Below, in pieces: positions 8,569-16,396 of a stretch of 64,000 nucleotides of DNA. Origin of the DNA: Mycobacterium sp. 4858 (GTDB taxonomy: Bacteria; Actinomycetota; Actinomycetes; Mycobacteriales; Mycobacteriaceae); contig NZ_LT968776.1 in the NCBI RefSeq assembly GCF_900240975.1, forward strand, positions 2,289,482 through 2,353,481, written 5' to 3'. The position numbers and the translations under genes are program-made. How positions within the stretch are numbered: position 1 is the stretch's first letter; each line of letters starts with the position of its first letter. The notes beneath the pieces are model-generated. The model was given only the letters and a program-made list of their open reading frames with translations, made no database searches and had not been told where the DNA came from.

Positions 8569-8587
8569 CACGTGCCCTCCACGTGCC
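8569..8587 (+). repeat. Tandem CACGTGCC repeat in the kstD/kshA promoter gap
   Basis: CACGTGCC occurs at 8569-8576 and 8580-8587, with starts 11 bp apart, about one helical turn. Each contains the palindrome CACGTG. It lies in the 94-bp gap between divergent kstD and kshA and ends 16 bp before the first kshA ATG. It could be a tandem operator for both genes. Confidence 0.4.
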
Positions 8588-8603
8588 GGTCAGTCGGGGT
8601 TGA

Positions 8604-9755
8604 ATGGCGCCCATGAATTCGCAGTCCGAAGCCGGCGAAGTTCGGCTGATCGAGGCCGACGCTGCCCCCACGCGATTTGCCCGCGGCTGGCATTGCCTGG
8701 GTCTGATCAAAGACTTCAGTGACGGCAAACCGCACGCGATCAATGCTTTCGGCCAGAAGCTGGTGGTGTTTCGCGGCGGTGACGGGCAGGTCAATGTCCT
8801 CGACGGCTACTGCCGCCACATGGGAGGTGACCTGTCGCAAGGTGAAGTCAAGGGCAACGAGGTGGCGTGCCCGTTCCATGACTGGCGCTGGGGTGGTGAC
8901 GGGCGCTGCAAGCTGGTGCCCTACAGCAAGCGCACACCCAAGCTGGCCCGCACCCAAGCCTGGACCACCCTGCAACAGGACGGCATGTTGTTTGTGTGGA
9001 ACGATCCCGAGCGCAAACCACCCCCACCTGAGGTCGCGATCCCACGCATCGAAGGCGCCACCAGCGACGAGTGGACCGATTGGCACTGGTACACGACCGT
9101 CGTGAACACCAACTGCCGTGAAATCATCGACAACGTCGTGGACATGGCCCACTTCTTCTATATCCACGGCTCGCTGCCCACTCATTTCAAGAACATCTTC
9201 GAAGGGCACGTGGCTACCCAGTACATGAACAGCGCGGGCCGACCCGACCTGGGCGGCGCAGAAGGTCCTCAGCTGCTCGGCACGACATCGGTGGCGTCCT
9301 ACTATGGCCCGTCTTTCATGGTCGACGACCTGACTTATCACTATGCGGATGGTGACCACCACACCGTCTTGATCAATTGTCATTACCCAGTTGACGCGAA
9401 TTCCTTTGTGCTGCAGTACGGCATCATCGTCAAGAAATCCGAGGCGCTTCCCGATGATGTCGCGGTGCAGACCGCGGTCGCCCTTGGAGACTTCGTCAAA
9501 CTCGGTTTCGAACAAGATGTGCAGATCTGGCGGCACAAGGCGCGCATCGATAATCCGCTCTTGGTCGAAGAAGACGGCCCGGTTTACCAACTGCGCCGAT
9601 GGTATGAGCAGTTCTATGTCGATGTCGCCGATGTTCGACCAGATATGGTGGACCGCTTCGAATTTGAGCTGGACACCACCCGCCCGTACGAGGCGTGGAT
9701 GAAAGAGGTCGAGTCCAATATCGCTACGCAGGCGACCGCCAAAGACCCGGTGTGA
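8604..9755 (+). CDS. kshA: 3-ketosteroid 9alpha-hydroxylase oxygenase component, KshA-like Rieske oxygenase
   Basis: The 383-residue protein has a Rieske domain with Cys70-x-His72 and Cys89-x2-His92 (YCRHMGG and CPFHDW) and a catalytic domain with the mononuclear iron site around Asn177, His183 and His188 (DNVVDMAHFFYIH). Length and sequence closely follow mycobacterial KshA, which hydroxylates C9 of steroids so that ring B opens when KstD also acts. ATGs at 8604 and 8613 are both possible starts. Electrons normally come from KshB; only a lone ferredoxin is encoded in this window (42014). Its stop overlaps the next start as TGATG. Confidence 0.9.
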   Translation: MAPMNSQSEAGEVRLIEADAAPTRFARGWHCLGLIKDFSDGKPHAINAFGQKLVVFRGGDGQVNVLDGYCRHMGGDLSQGEVKGNEVACPFHDWRWGGDGRCKLVPYSKRTPKLARTQAWTTLQQDGMLFVWNDPERKPPPPEVAIPRIEGATSDEWTDWHWYTTVVNTNCREIIDNVVDMAHFFYIHGSLPTHFKNIFEGHVATQYMNSAGRPDLGGAEGPQLLGTTSVASYYGPSFMVDDLTYHYADGDHHTVLINCHYPVDANSFVLQYGIIVKKSEALPDDVAVQTAVALGDFVKLGFEQDVQIWRHKARIDNPLLVEEDGPVYQLRRWYEQFYVDVADVRPDMVDRFEFELDTTRPYEAWMKEVESNIATQATAKDPV

Positions 9756-10042
9756 TGACTCCGGCGTCGTCTGCCAGGGAAGACAATCGCCTTGCCGACA
9801 TGCCTATGTTCCCCGTGGCATGTCGACGCTGTCGAGCGCGGGTGCACGTCCGTAAAAGCAGCTGGAACCAGACGAGCGTGCAGTGGACAGCCTCGGCCCT
9901 GGCCCGCTGTGAGGAGAGATCGGCCGCCACGCAACTGGCCCCATACGGCGGATGCAATCTGTTCCTGTCATGCTCGGCTCTGACCGAGTCGATCGTCGAC
10001 GCCGTGCGAGCGGGGACGCTACCGGTGGTCGATGGCGGGTGA
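9755..10042 (+). CDS. Small CxxC protein translationally coupled to kshA
   Basis: This 95-residue frame starts with the ATG in TGATG shared with the kshA stop, a strong sign of translational coupling. It contains CRRC near residue 25, then a segment VRKSSWNQTSVQW and two later cysteines, ending VRAGTLPVVDGG. I do not recognise a named family, although the pattern (CxxC, a basic/aromatic stretch, then a Cys in a helix) looks like a small metal-binding or redox-partner protein. It follows an oxygenase that needs an electron donor, so a role in KshA maturation or electron supply is possible but unproven. It is easy to miss because of its size. Confidence 0.65.
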   Translation: MTPASSAREDNRLADMPMFPVACRRCRARVHVRKSSWNQTSVQWTASALARCEERSAATQLAPYGGCNLFLSCSALTESIVDAVRAGTLPVVDGG

Positions 10043-10182
10043 GGCGGAACCCTTTGGTGGTCCAGTGGCGAATGAGAGTTGAGTGGTGAACGCGCGTCTG
10101 AGGGAGCGCGCCCCATGCCAGCATTTCGACTTATCGCGTCGGCGCGGTGCGCCGTTCATGCCCCACTCATCAGAGAGGTTCC

Positions 10183-10689
10183 ATGACGGATCTGCTAATT
10201 CCAGAGTATGACCCGAGCACGCTTGTGCGCTCCATCACCGTAGAGATCGAGGCGCCGCCGGCTGTGGTGTGGGAAGTCCTTCTAGACCTCGACAATTACG
10301 GACGGTGGAATCCGTTTTGCGTAGCCGCCAAATCAGCACTCGCAATGGGCTCTGCGGTCGAGATGGTTCTCGCCGGGAAATACTCTGGCACTAACGGCAC
10401 GTGGCTCCACACCGAATACGTGTGCGCGATTGTCCCGCAGCGTTTGCTCTCCTGGGAGCAGCGAGCGACAGCAGAGTCTCCGTACGCCGCGCGGCGCGAC
10501 CAGATTATCGAGCCGTGGGGAGACCTCGGGTGCCGCTACTACTCCACGGATGCATTCCTAGGACAACACGCAGCCCAAGTCATGACAGACACCGGCAGCT
10601 GGGTGAAGCGAGCTTTCGACGACACGGCGCTTGCCCTCAAGCAGTACAGTGAGCGCGGATACAGGTCGCGCACCAGTGCAGCGAGCTGA
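10183..10689 (+). CDS. SRPBCC family protein
   Basis: The ATG at 10183 has AGAGAGG just upstream and starts a 168-residue protein. Its N-terminal strand SITVEIEAPPAVVWEVL, followed by LDNYGRWNPF, is the standard opening of SRPBCC (START/polyketide cyclase-like) domains, which form a deep hydrophobic pocket. Such proteins bind lipids or act as cyclases and hydrolases. The ligand is not deducible; a steroid or polyketide-like intermediate fits the neighbourhood. Confidence 0.8.
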   Translation: MTDLLIPEYDPSTLVRSITVEIEAPPAVVWEVLLDLDNYGRWNPFCVAAKSALAMGSAVEMVLAGKYSGTNGTWLHTEYVCAIVPQRLLSWEQRATAESPYAARRDQIIEPWGDLGCRYYSTDAFLGQHAAQVMTDTGSWVKRAFDDTALALKQYSERGYRSRTSAAS

Positions 10690-11033
10690 CGCCCCTCACC
10701 ACCCGACGACTTCGGGCAGCGCAGTCCAGATGTAGCGCACCGACTGCGACATGAGCGATGTGGGACTACCCTCTGCGTAAAGTGGCTCGCGCGCATGAAT
10801 CTCCGGCGGCGGTTAGGCAACCGTCTGTCGAGGGGCCGGAGAATAACGCAAGCAGCAGACCAGGTCATGATGACAGGTACATCCGTTCCGGTTTCTCGGC
10901 CGGTGACAAGCGGGCAATCAGGTCGCCGTCTGCGGGCGCAAACCCAAAAGTTGGTCAGCCCGGGCCGCAAAACCCTCCCGGAGAGTGGGCGGCCCGCGCG
11001 CTAGGAGTACGCCAGCAGCCTACGGTCAAAACC
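10690..11033. other. Gap between SRPBCC and DUF1214-like genes
   Basis: This 344-bp stretch shows no convincing gene. The DUF1214-like frame is open back to 10758, but that portion has no conserved look and no clear ribosome-binding site. A short inverted repeat ACGGT-CAAA-ACCGT (11022-11035) overlaps the proposed start of the next gene. A minus-strand frame of about 38 codons ending at 10696 might be a gene remnant but is too short to assign. Confidence 0.4.
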
Positions 11034-12161
11034 GTGTTCTCCCAACCGTTATTAGGCGCGATAGCCGAAGCTGAACAGTTGATTGCGGCAGCTCCGCATG
11101 CAGAGAGCGATGCCGATCTGGCCGAGGGCCTGGGATATCTGGCGGGCGGCATCGTCGCCTGCACTCACCTAGCGTTCAACCTAGACACGGACCATCCGTA
11201 TTTGTTCACGGGCACTGGTCCGTTCAGCAAGATGGGCCTGGACAACCCAGATACCCTGTACTTCGGCGCCAAAATGGTTGCTGGCTTTGAATATGTGATC
11301 GCCGGCGTCCGCGGCACCACCACGGACCTGAGCTTCCAATATCTCGCCGGCGAGTACACCGACGACAGTGTGCCGGAAAGCGAAGTGGCCTTTGATGATC
11401 GCCAGCTCGACATCGCCCCCGACGGCAGTTTTGAATGGCGGTTCACTCCGAAACGATCCGGACAGCTGGTGATCCGCGAAGTGTATGGCGACTGGGCCCA
11501 GCGGCGTGGATCGGTCACCATACACCGCGCCGACACCTCCGGCGGCTCTCCAGCTCGGCCGACCTGTGCGGACGTCCACGAGCATTTCGCCAGCGCCGCA
11601 TCGGCATTGGTTCAGCGGGTGAAGACCTGGCTGCAATTTCCGCAATGGTTCTATCTCAACCTTCCGGTGAACACACTGGTCGCCCCGCGCGTCACCCCTG
11701 GTGGGTTGACCACCCAGTACTCCTCGGCCGGACATTATGAACTGGCCCCGGACCAGGCCATGATCATTACAGTCCCGCTCAGTGACGCCCCGTATCAGGG
11801 CTTCCAGCTGGGCAGCATGTGGTACATCTCGCTCGATTACATCAACCACCAGACCTCACTGAACGGCGCCCAGACGCAAGTTGATCCCGACGGCAAGATG
11901 CGCATTGTGGTTGCGGAACAGAACCCGGGACTGACGAATTGGGTTGAGACACTGGGCCACCGACGTGGTTACCTACAGTTTCGGTGGCAACGGTTGTCCC
12001 GCCAGATGGGCCAAGCGGACGCACCTACCGTCGAGGTGGTGAACTTCGACGCGATACCCGACACACTTCCCTATTTCACTCATAACGAGATCTCCGAGGC
12101 GGATTGGCGTGAGCGGATTGCCCTTCGACAGAAGCAGGTAGCCCAACGAATGCTGGGTTGA
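11034..12161 (+). CDS. DUF1214-like protein
   Basis: From the GTG at 11034 the product has 375 residues. Conserved-looking blocks are GPFSKMGLDNPDTLYFGA near residue 70 and a C-terminal beta-rich region with QAMIITVPLSDAPYQGFQLG and WVETLGHRRGYLQFRW, which resemble DUF1214-type proteins often found beside sulfotransferases and SDRs in mycobacterial lipid or steroid regions. No catalytic residues can be assigned. The gene is 3 bp from the following SDR, which overlaps a sulfotransferase, so the three probably work together. The start is uncertain because no good ribosome-binding site is visible. Confidence 0.65.
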   Translation: MFSQPLLGAIAEAEQLIAAAPHAESDADLAEGLGYLAGGIVACTHLAFNLDTDHPYLFTGTGPFSKMGLDNPDTLYFGAKMVAGFEYVIAGVRGTTTDLSFQYLAGEYTDDSVPESEVAFDDRQLDIAPDGSFEWRFTPKRSGQLVIREVYGDWAQRRGSVTIHRADTSGGSPARPTCADVHEHFASAASALVQRVKTWLQFPQWFYLNLPVNTLVAPRVTPGGLTTQYSSAGHYELAPDQAMIITVPLSDAPYQGFQLGSMWYISLDYINHQTSLNGAQTQVDPDGKMRIVVAEQNPGLTNWVETLGHRRGYLQFRWQRLSRQMGQADAPTVEVVNFDAIPDTLPYFTHNEISEADWRERIALRQKQVAQRMLG

Positions 12162-12164
12162 TCG

Positions 12165-12947
12165 ATGCCAGGGCTACTACAGGACAAGGTCATCGTGTTC
12201 AGCGGCGTCGGACCCGGCCTCGGTACCACTCTCGCCCGACGGTGCGCCGACGAAGGCGCCGATCTCGTCTTGGTGGCACGAACGCCCAGCCGACTTGAGG
12301 CGGTCGCCGAGGCTGTCACCGAAGTCGGCAGGCGCGCGGTACCTTTCGCTGCCGACCTCACGGTGGAGGACGACGTGAACCGACTTGTCGGTGCCGCGGT
12401 ATCGGCCTACGGCAGGGTCGATGGCCTTGTCAACAACGCATTCATCTTCCCGTCGATGAAGCCTTTCGCTGAAACCACATTCACGCACATCCGAGATTCC
12501 GTGGAACTGACCGGCCTCGGAGCGCTCAGGGCGATTCTGGCTTTCTCACCCGCTCTTGCGGCTTCTGGCGGAGCAATTGTCAACCTAAGCTCGGCGGTCA
12601 TCAGGCATTCCGATCCGCTATACGGTCCGTACAAGCTTGCGAAGTCAGCGTCGCTGGCGATGTCACAATCGCTTTCCAGCGAGCTTGGCGGCCTGGGGAT
12701 ACGGGTGAATTCCGTAGCACCGGGCTACATCTGGGGGCAGGTGCTTCGCGAGTACTTCGAGGCTCAGGCGCGCGAGTCCGGCTTCTCCGTGGATGCGGTC
12801 TATGCGGCCGTCGCCGAGAAATCCGACTTGAAGCGACTGGTCACCGAGGACGATGTCGCCTCGGCAATTATCTTTCTGCTCAGCAACATGGCCGGCGGCA
12901 TCACCGGACAGACCCTTGACGTCAATTGTGGGGAGTTCAAGGCATGA
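12165..12947 (+). CDS. Short-chain dehydrogenase/reductase
   Basis: This 260-residue SDR has a cofactor-binding GVGPGLG near residue 14, the NNAF variant of NNAG, Ser in NLSSAV and the catalytic pair in YGPYK. It oxidises or reduces a hydroxyl/keto group with NAD(P)H. It ends with ATGA overlapping the sulfotransferase start and lies 3 bp after the DUF1214-like gene. A steroid or related alcohol substrate is inference from context. Confidence 0.85.
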   Translation: MPGLLQDKVIVFSGVGPGLGTTLARRCADEGADLVLVARTPSRLEAVAEAVTEVGRRAVPFAADLTVEDDVNRLVGAAVSAYGRVDGLVNNAFIFPSMKPFAETTFTHIRDSVELTGLGALRAILAFSPALAASGGAIVNLSSAVIRHSDPLYGPYKLAKSASLAMSQSLSSELGGLGIRVNSVAPGYIWGQVLREYFEAQARESGFSVDAVYAAVAEKSDLKRLVTEDDVASAIIFLLSNMAGGITGQTLDVNCGEFKA

Positions 12948-14089
12948 CAAAGGCAACCGTCGTCGGAACTGTGGACGAGCTGTGCGCTGAAGCGATCCAA
13001 AGAGCTGGGCACAGCGACTTCGGAGCCGATGACGACAATTTCCGCGAAGCGCTCAGCGTGCTACTTGACTCGTATGAGCGCGAAGCGGGCTTCACGCCAT
13101 TGGGTGCCACCATGACGCGGCACTACCTGCTGGGCGGCTTGGTGGCAAGGCTGCTGAGCGAGGCGGCATGGAAACGCTACCCCTCGCACGCGAATGTCTC
13201 GATTGAGCGCCCCATCTTCGTCACCGGGTTACCGCGGACCGGAACGACTGCCCTGCACCGTCTTCTGGGCGCCGACCCCGCCCACCAGGGATTGGAACTG
13301 TGGCTGGCGGAGTACCCCCAGCCGCGGCCACCCCGAGAAGACTGGGATAGCTACCCGGAGTATCGCCAGCTGCAGGCCTACTACGCGAAGGCGCACCGGG
13401 AGAATCCGGAGTTTCTCGGCTTGCACTACATCGCTGAGGACGTCCTCGAAGAGTGCTGGCAATTGCTACGGCAGTCGGTCCATTCGGTGTCGTATGAATC
13501 ATTGGCGCACGTGCCCACCTATGCGCAGTGGCTATCGAACGAAGACTGGGCACCGGCGTATCGCCGGCACCGCCGGAACCTCCAGTTGATTGGACTCAAC
13601 GATGTCTCAAGACGTTGGGTGCTGAAGAACCCCAGCCACCTGTTCTCGATCGACGCGATCTTCGAGACCTATCCGGACGCGTTGATCGTGCAGTGCCATC
13701 GTCCACCCGAGACGCTGCTACCGTCCATGTGCTCGCTTGCGGAGCATTCCACCAAGGGTTGGTCGAACACCTTCTCGCGGGAACAAATCGGGCATGACAC
13801 TTTGGACACCTGGGCGCGCGCCATCGAGCGGTTCACGAGCGGTCGCGCCAAGCACAACCCGAACCAGTTTTGCGACGTCGACTACTTCGATTTCGTTGCC
13901 GCTCCGGTAGACACCGTGCGAAGCATCTATGAGCACTTCGGGCTGCCGTTGACCGAGGAGGCCGTATTGGCCATTGGTTCGGCTCACGAAGAGAGTCAGC
14001 TCGACCATCGTGCACCCAAGCACCGATACTCGCTGGACGACTACGGACTAACCCCCGACGCGGTCAAGGCGCGGTTCGAGCACTGGTGA
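12944..14089 (+). CDS. Sulfotransferase family protein
   Basis: The ATG at 12944 overlaps the SDR stop (ATGA), giving 381 residues. IFVTGLPRTGTTALHRLL near residue 87 is the 5'-phosphosulfate-binding loop of the sulfotransferase family, and KNPSHLFSIDAI with IVQCHRPPE resembles the 3'-phosphate-binding region. Such enzymes transfer sulfate from PAPS to an alcohol or amine. Mycobacteria have many of these, several near lipid or sterol genes. The acceptor is unknown; the adjacent SDR could create or remove the alcohol group. Confidence 0.85.
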   Translation: MTKATVVGTVDELCAEAIQRAGHSDFGADDDNFREALSVLLDSYEREAGFTPLGATMTRHYLLGGLVARLLSEAAWKRYPSHANVSIERPIFVTGLPRTGTTALHRLLGADPAHQGLELWLAEYPQPRPPREDWDSYPEYRQLQAYYAKAHRENPEFLGLHYIAEDVLEECWQLLRQSVHSVSYESLAHVPTYAQWLSNEDWAPAYRRHRRNLQLIGLNDVSRRWVLKNPSHLFSIDAIFETYPDALIVQCHRPPETLLPSMCSLAEHSTKGWSNTFSREQIGHDTLDTWARAIERFTSGRAKHNPNQFCDVDYFDFVAAPVDTVRSIYEHFGLPLTEEAVLAIGSAHEESQLDHRAPKHRYSLDDYGLTPDAVKARFEHW

Positions 14090-14457
14090 CGATTGATCGC
14101 TAGCCCGGACCCATAGCTGACAGATCGTTCCGGGGACATCCCTGACACGCTCTGAAAGTGAGAGTGCTGAGCGTGAACGAACCGTCCTTACGCTCAACCC
14201 CGTAAGCACTTGCTCAGCTTTCGACCCGAAAAGCTGCTCAAAGTTCGACCGGGGCCGGCACTGAACTGCGTCGTCGCCTATCCCGCGACACCGTGGACTC
14301 GTTAGGTGCTGAGCCCCTGCGAACCGATTGCTGTCGAGCGAGTGTTGTGTGTGTCGAGTGGATTTGGGACGGATTGAGTCTCCGGTCGTGCCATACGGGC
14401 CGTTCATGGTCGGGCCCCGCAACTCCTGGCCGAGGAGATCCCGGGCCACGCCGCTTC
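14090..14457. other. Gene-free gap with tandem imperfect repeats
   Basis: No gene is seen in this 368-bp stretch. It holds two pairs of imperfect direct repeats (14105-14147 and 14211-14252) resembling the repeated terminal binding sites of insertion sequences, but no transposase. Confidence 0.45.
14105..14252. repeat. Two pairs of spaced direct repeats, possible insertion sequence relics
   Basis: Pair one: CCGGACCCATAGCTGACA (14105-14122) and CCGGGGACATCCCTGACA (14130-14147) share 13 of 18 bases, 25 bp apart. Pair two: TGCTCAGCTTTCGACCCG (14211-14228) and TGCTCAAAGTTCGACCGG (14235-14252) share 14 of 18 bases, 24 bp apart. Such spacing is typical of transposase sites at IS ends. No transposase remains nearby. 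Confidence 0.4.
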
Positions 14458-15366
14458 CTAGGTCGATGACACCGGCATGATCGGGATCTTCTTCATCGCG
14501 CTGGCCCGCGGATCAGGGGCAGCGGCGGCCGCCTTGTGGTTTGCTTCACCGCGCGTGTACGTCCACACGCAGAAGGGTTCTCCTTGGGCAAACTTGAAAT
14601 CCTTTGGCGGCAAGTTGATGTCGAGTTTGCACCCGGGAAAGAACGGGGCTGAGATTCGCTGCTCAAAAGTGCAGTTCATCCAGGCCCGTGCCGGTGGGTA
14701 GAGGCCTTCGTCGGTGTACTTCTGTAGTACTTCGCACCGACGCATGTTCAGCACCACGTGATCAGGGTTGTACACGATGTACTCGCCGCCGTACCCGAGC
14801 GTGCCATCGATGCTCAGGCAGGCCAACTTGAGAAAGTCCACGACGTGCACTGGCTCGATCTTGAACACTCGGGCCAGCTTGGGGTATTGGTAATCGATGA
14901 TGAGTTGATACATGTCGGGAAGCCCGAGCCAGACCTCCTCCTCAGGGAGGATCTTGGTCCACTGGTCGATGAAATAGTTGTGTCCTTTGAGGTACTGGTC
15001 CCAATAGGTTTTGATCAGACGTATCAGGGCCGGCTTGGTCAGGTCCTCAGTCTGCACATCAAAAGGAATCGCTTGGTATTGAGCGTTTTTCCAGTCCCAA
15101 CCCGGAGGGGCGATGTAGCGCCCCATCGGCATCACTTGGCGCATCCCCGCCCGCGACAGCTCCGCGGCGACATCCATGGCGGCGCTAATGCCAACCTTCT
15201 CCGAATAGATCTTGACATGGGCGTAGGGCATGAAGTTCAAGACGTCTTCGAACACTCGCGCTAGGCCCATGAGGAAGTCGCGGGAAAAGTCTTGGACGTT
15301 GCCGACCTTACCCATGAAGTCATGGGTGTAGTCGTCGTAGTTGAGTTCTTCGGTCTCAATGGTCAT
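14458..15366 (-). CDS. Conserved protein of unknown function
   Basis: I do not recognise this 302-residue protein. It has no signal peptide or membrane segment. The N-terminal half is helical and rich in aromatic residues (GRYIAPPGWDWKNAQY, WDQYLKGHNYF). The C-terminal half has conserved-looking HVVDFLKLACLSIDGT and a Cys/Trp region (RRCEVLQKY, WMNCTFEQ, FPGCKLD) that could form a metal or ligand site. The ending is alanine-rich. It is divergent from the TetR gene, with an inverted repeat between, so it is probably a target of that regulator. A distant link to the DUF6125 or ATC hydrolase group is only a guess. Confidence 0.75.
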   Translation of the reverse strand: MTIETEELNYDDYTHDFMGKVGNVQDFSRDFLMGLARVFEDVLNFMPYAHVKIYSEKVGISAAMDVAAELSRAGMRQVMPMGRYIAPPGWDWKNAQYQAIPFDVQTEDLTKPALIRLIKTYWDQYLKGHNYFIDQWTKILPEEEVWLGLPDMYQLIIDYQYPKLARVFKIEPVHVVDFLKLACLSIDGTLGYGGEYIVYNPDHVVLNMRRCEVLQKYTDEGLYPPARAWMNCTFEQRISAPFFPGCKLDINLPPKDFKFAQGEPFCVWTYTRGEANHKAAAAAPDPRASAMKKIPIMPVSST

Positions 15367-15495
15367 CGGGGCTTCTCCTCAATGGGCTCGGCTGGTGGTC
15401 GTGACCTCGTTGGCCGCGTGGTTCAGCCCTCCTGGGGACGGGTCATCGCTATCTGTCAACGGGCCACTGCTTGGCAGCACGTCACCCCGCTGTCG

Positions 15496-15529
15496 TGTCA
15501 GATCACGCCATGAATGGCAGAATCTGACA
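15496..15529. promoter_or_regulatory. Inverted repeat between the unknown gene and TetR gene
   Basis: TGTCAGAT at 15496-15503 and its exact reverse complement ATCTGACA at 15522-15529 flank 18 bp. It lies between divergent genes, about 110-145 bp upstream of the TetR start. Arm length and placement suit a TetR-type operator, although the spacing is wide. Confidence 0.5.
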
Positions 15530-15640
15530 ATCCCGAGGCTAGTCCGCAAGAGGTGTGCGTCACCATCGCGATCCCGCTCAGCGGGATGCCGTCGCAGGTC
15601 CGAGCACATAAGTCAAGGGGTATTCGCGGTTAGGATCGAC

Positions 15641-16276
15641 ATGCCGTCAGTGTGGCGAGGAAGTGAGGTAAGGCTGGTGAGCAGTCCGGCGACGCACGCG
15701 GAGCGTCGCGCCGAGGACCTTCGGATGCACATCGCGCTAGCTGCCCGCGACACGTTTCTCGCCGACGGGTCTACCTCGGCGACCGTCGAGCGGATCTGCG
15801 AAGCGGTGGGCATTGCGCCGCGGACGTTTCACCGGTACTTCCCGGTCAAAGAAGACGTCGTTATGCCGCTATTCCGTGAATTCGGTAGGCTGAGCATCGA
15901 GATCCTGCATGACGCAGCACCGGACAGCGACACCGTCGAGGTCCTCGTTGCGGCATTCAGCACCGAAGTTCCCCGGCGGGGCCGGATGGAGATCGATCGC
16001 AGGTTCATGGCGATGATGATCAGCGATCCCCAATACCGATTACGGTGGCTGGACTGGGGACAAGACCTTGTCGTTTCCATCACCGAGTTCCTTGCCGCCC
16101 GGTTCGATCTAGGCGATGACCCATTCACCCGAGAGCTGCCTGCCCAGCTGGTGGTTCAAGCGTGTCGGCACGCCTACGTCCACTGGGTCCAGCACGGCGA
16201 TTTCGCCGCCCTGCAATCCGCGTTGCGATCCGCCATGCAGATGATCGTAGGAACGCTAGCGTGCCCGGGCGTCTGA
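15641..16276 (+). CDS. TetR family transcriptional regulator
   Basis: The product of 211 residues has an N-terminal helix-turn-helix: LAARDTFLADGSTSATVERI then GIAPRTFHRYFPVKEDVV, the classic TetR recognition-helix pattern. The rest is a helical ligand-binding and dimer domain. The ATG at 15641 has AGGA five bases upstream; a GTG at 15677 with its own GAGG site is an alternative giving 199 residues. It is divergent from the unknown gene at 14458 with an inverted repeat between, the usual layout for local repression. The ligand is unknown. Confidence 0.88.
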   Translation: MPSVWRGSEVRLVSSPATHAERRAEDLRMHIALAARDTFLADGSTSATVERICEAVGIAPRTFHRYFPVKEDVVMPLFREFGRLSIEILHDAAPDSDTVEVLVAAFSTEVPRRGRMEIDRRFMAMMISDPQYRLRWLDWGQDLVVSITEFLAARFDLGDDPFTRELPAQLVVQACRHAYVHWVQHGDFAALQSALRSAMQMIVGTLACPGV

Positions 16277-16328
16277 GCCGCAGTTCACGGTCGGTCGATC
16301 ACGATAGATCCAACGTGGTGTGGCTCTC

Positions 16329-16346
16329 GGGACATTTCGTTGTCCC
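16329..16346. terminator. Hairpin between convergent TetR and oxygenase-like genes
   Basis: GGGACA (16329-16334) and TGTCCC (16341-16346) flank TTTCGT, in the 120-bp gap between two convergent genes. The orientation of the arms is opposite to that of the shared operator, so a terminator is the better reading. Confidence 0.35.
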
Positions 16347-16396
16347 ACCACCCCGGGATTCGCCGAAATGATCCTTGATGCTGCGCCTTTCGGTGC

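Noticed and set aside
10696-10812. Minus-strand frame of about 38 codons ending LPEVVGW
   Set aside because: It might be the tail of a lost gene, but it has no upstream body and no family match I recognise.
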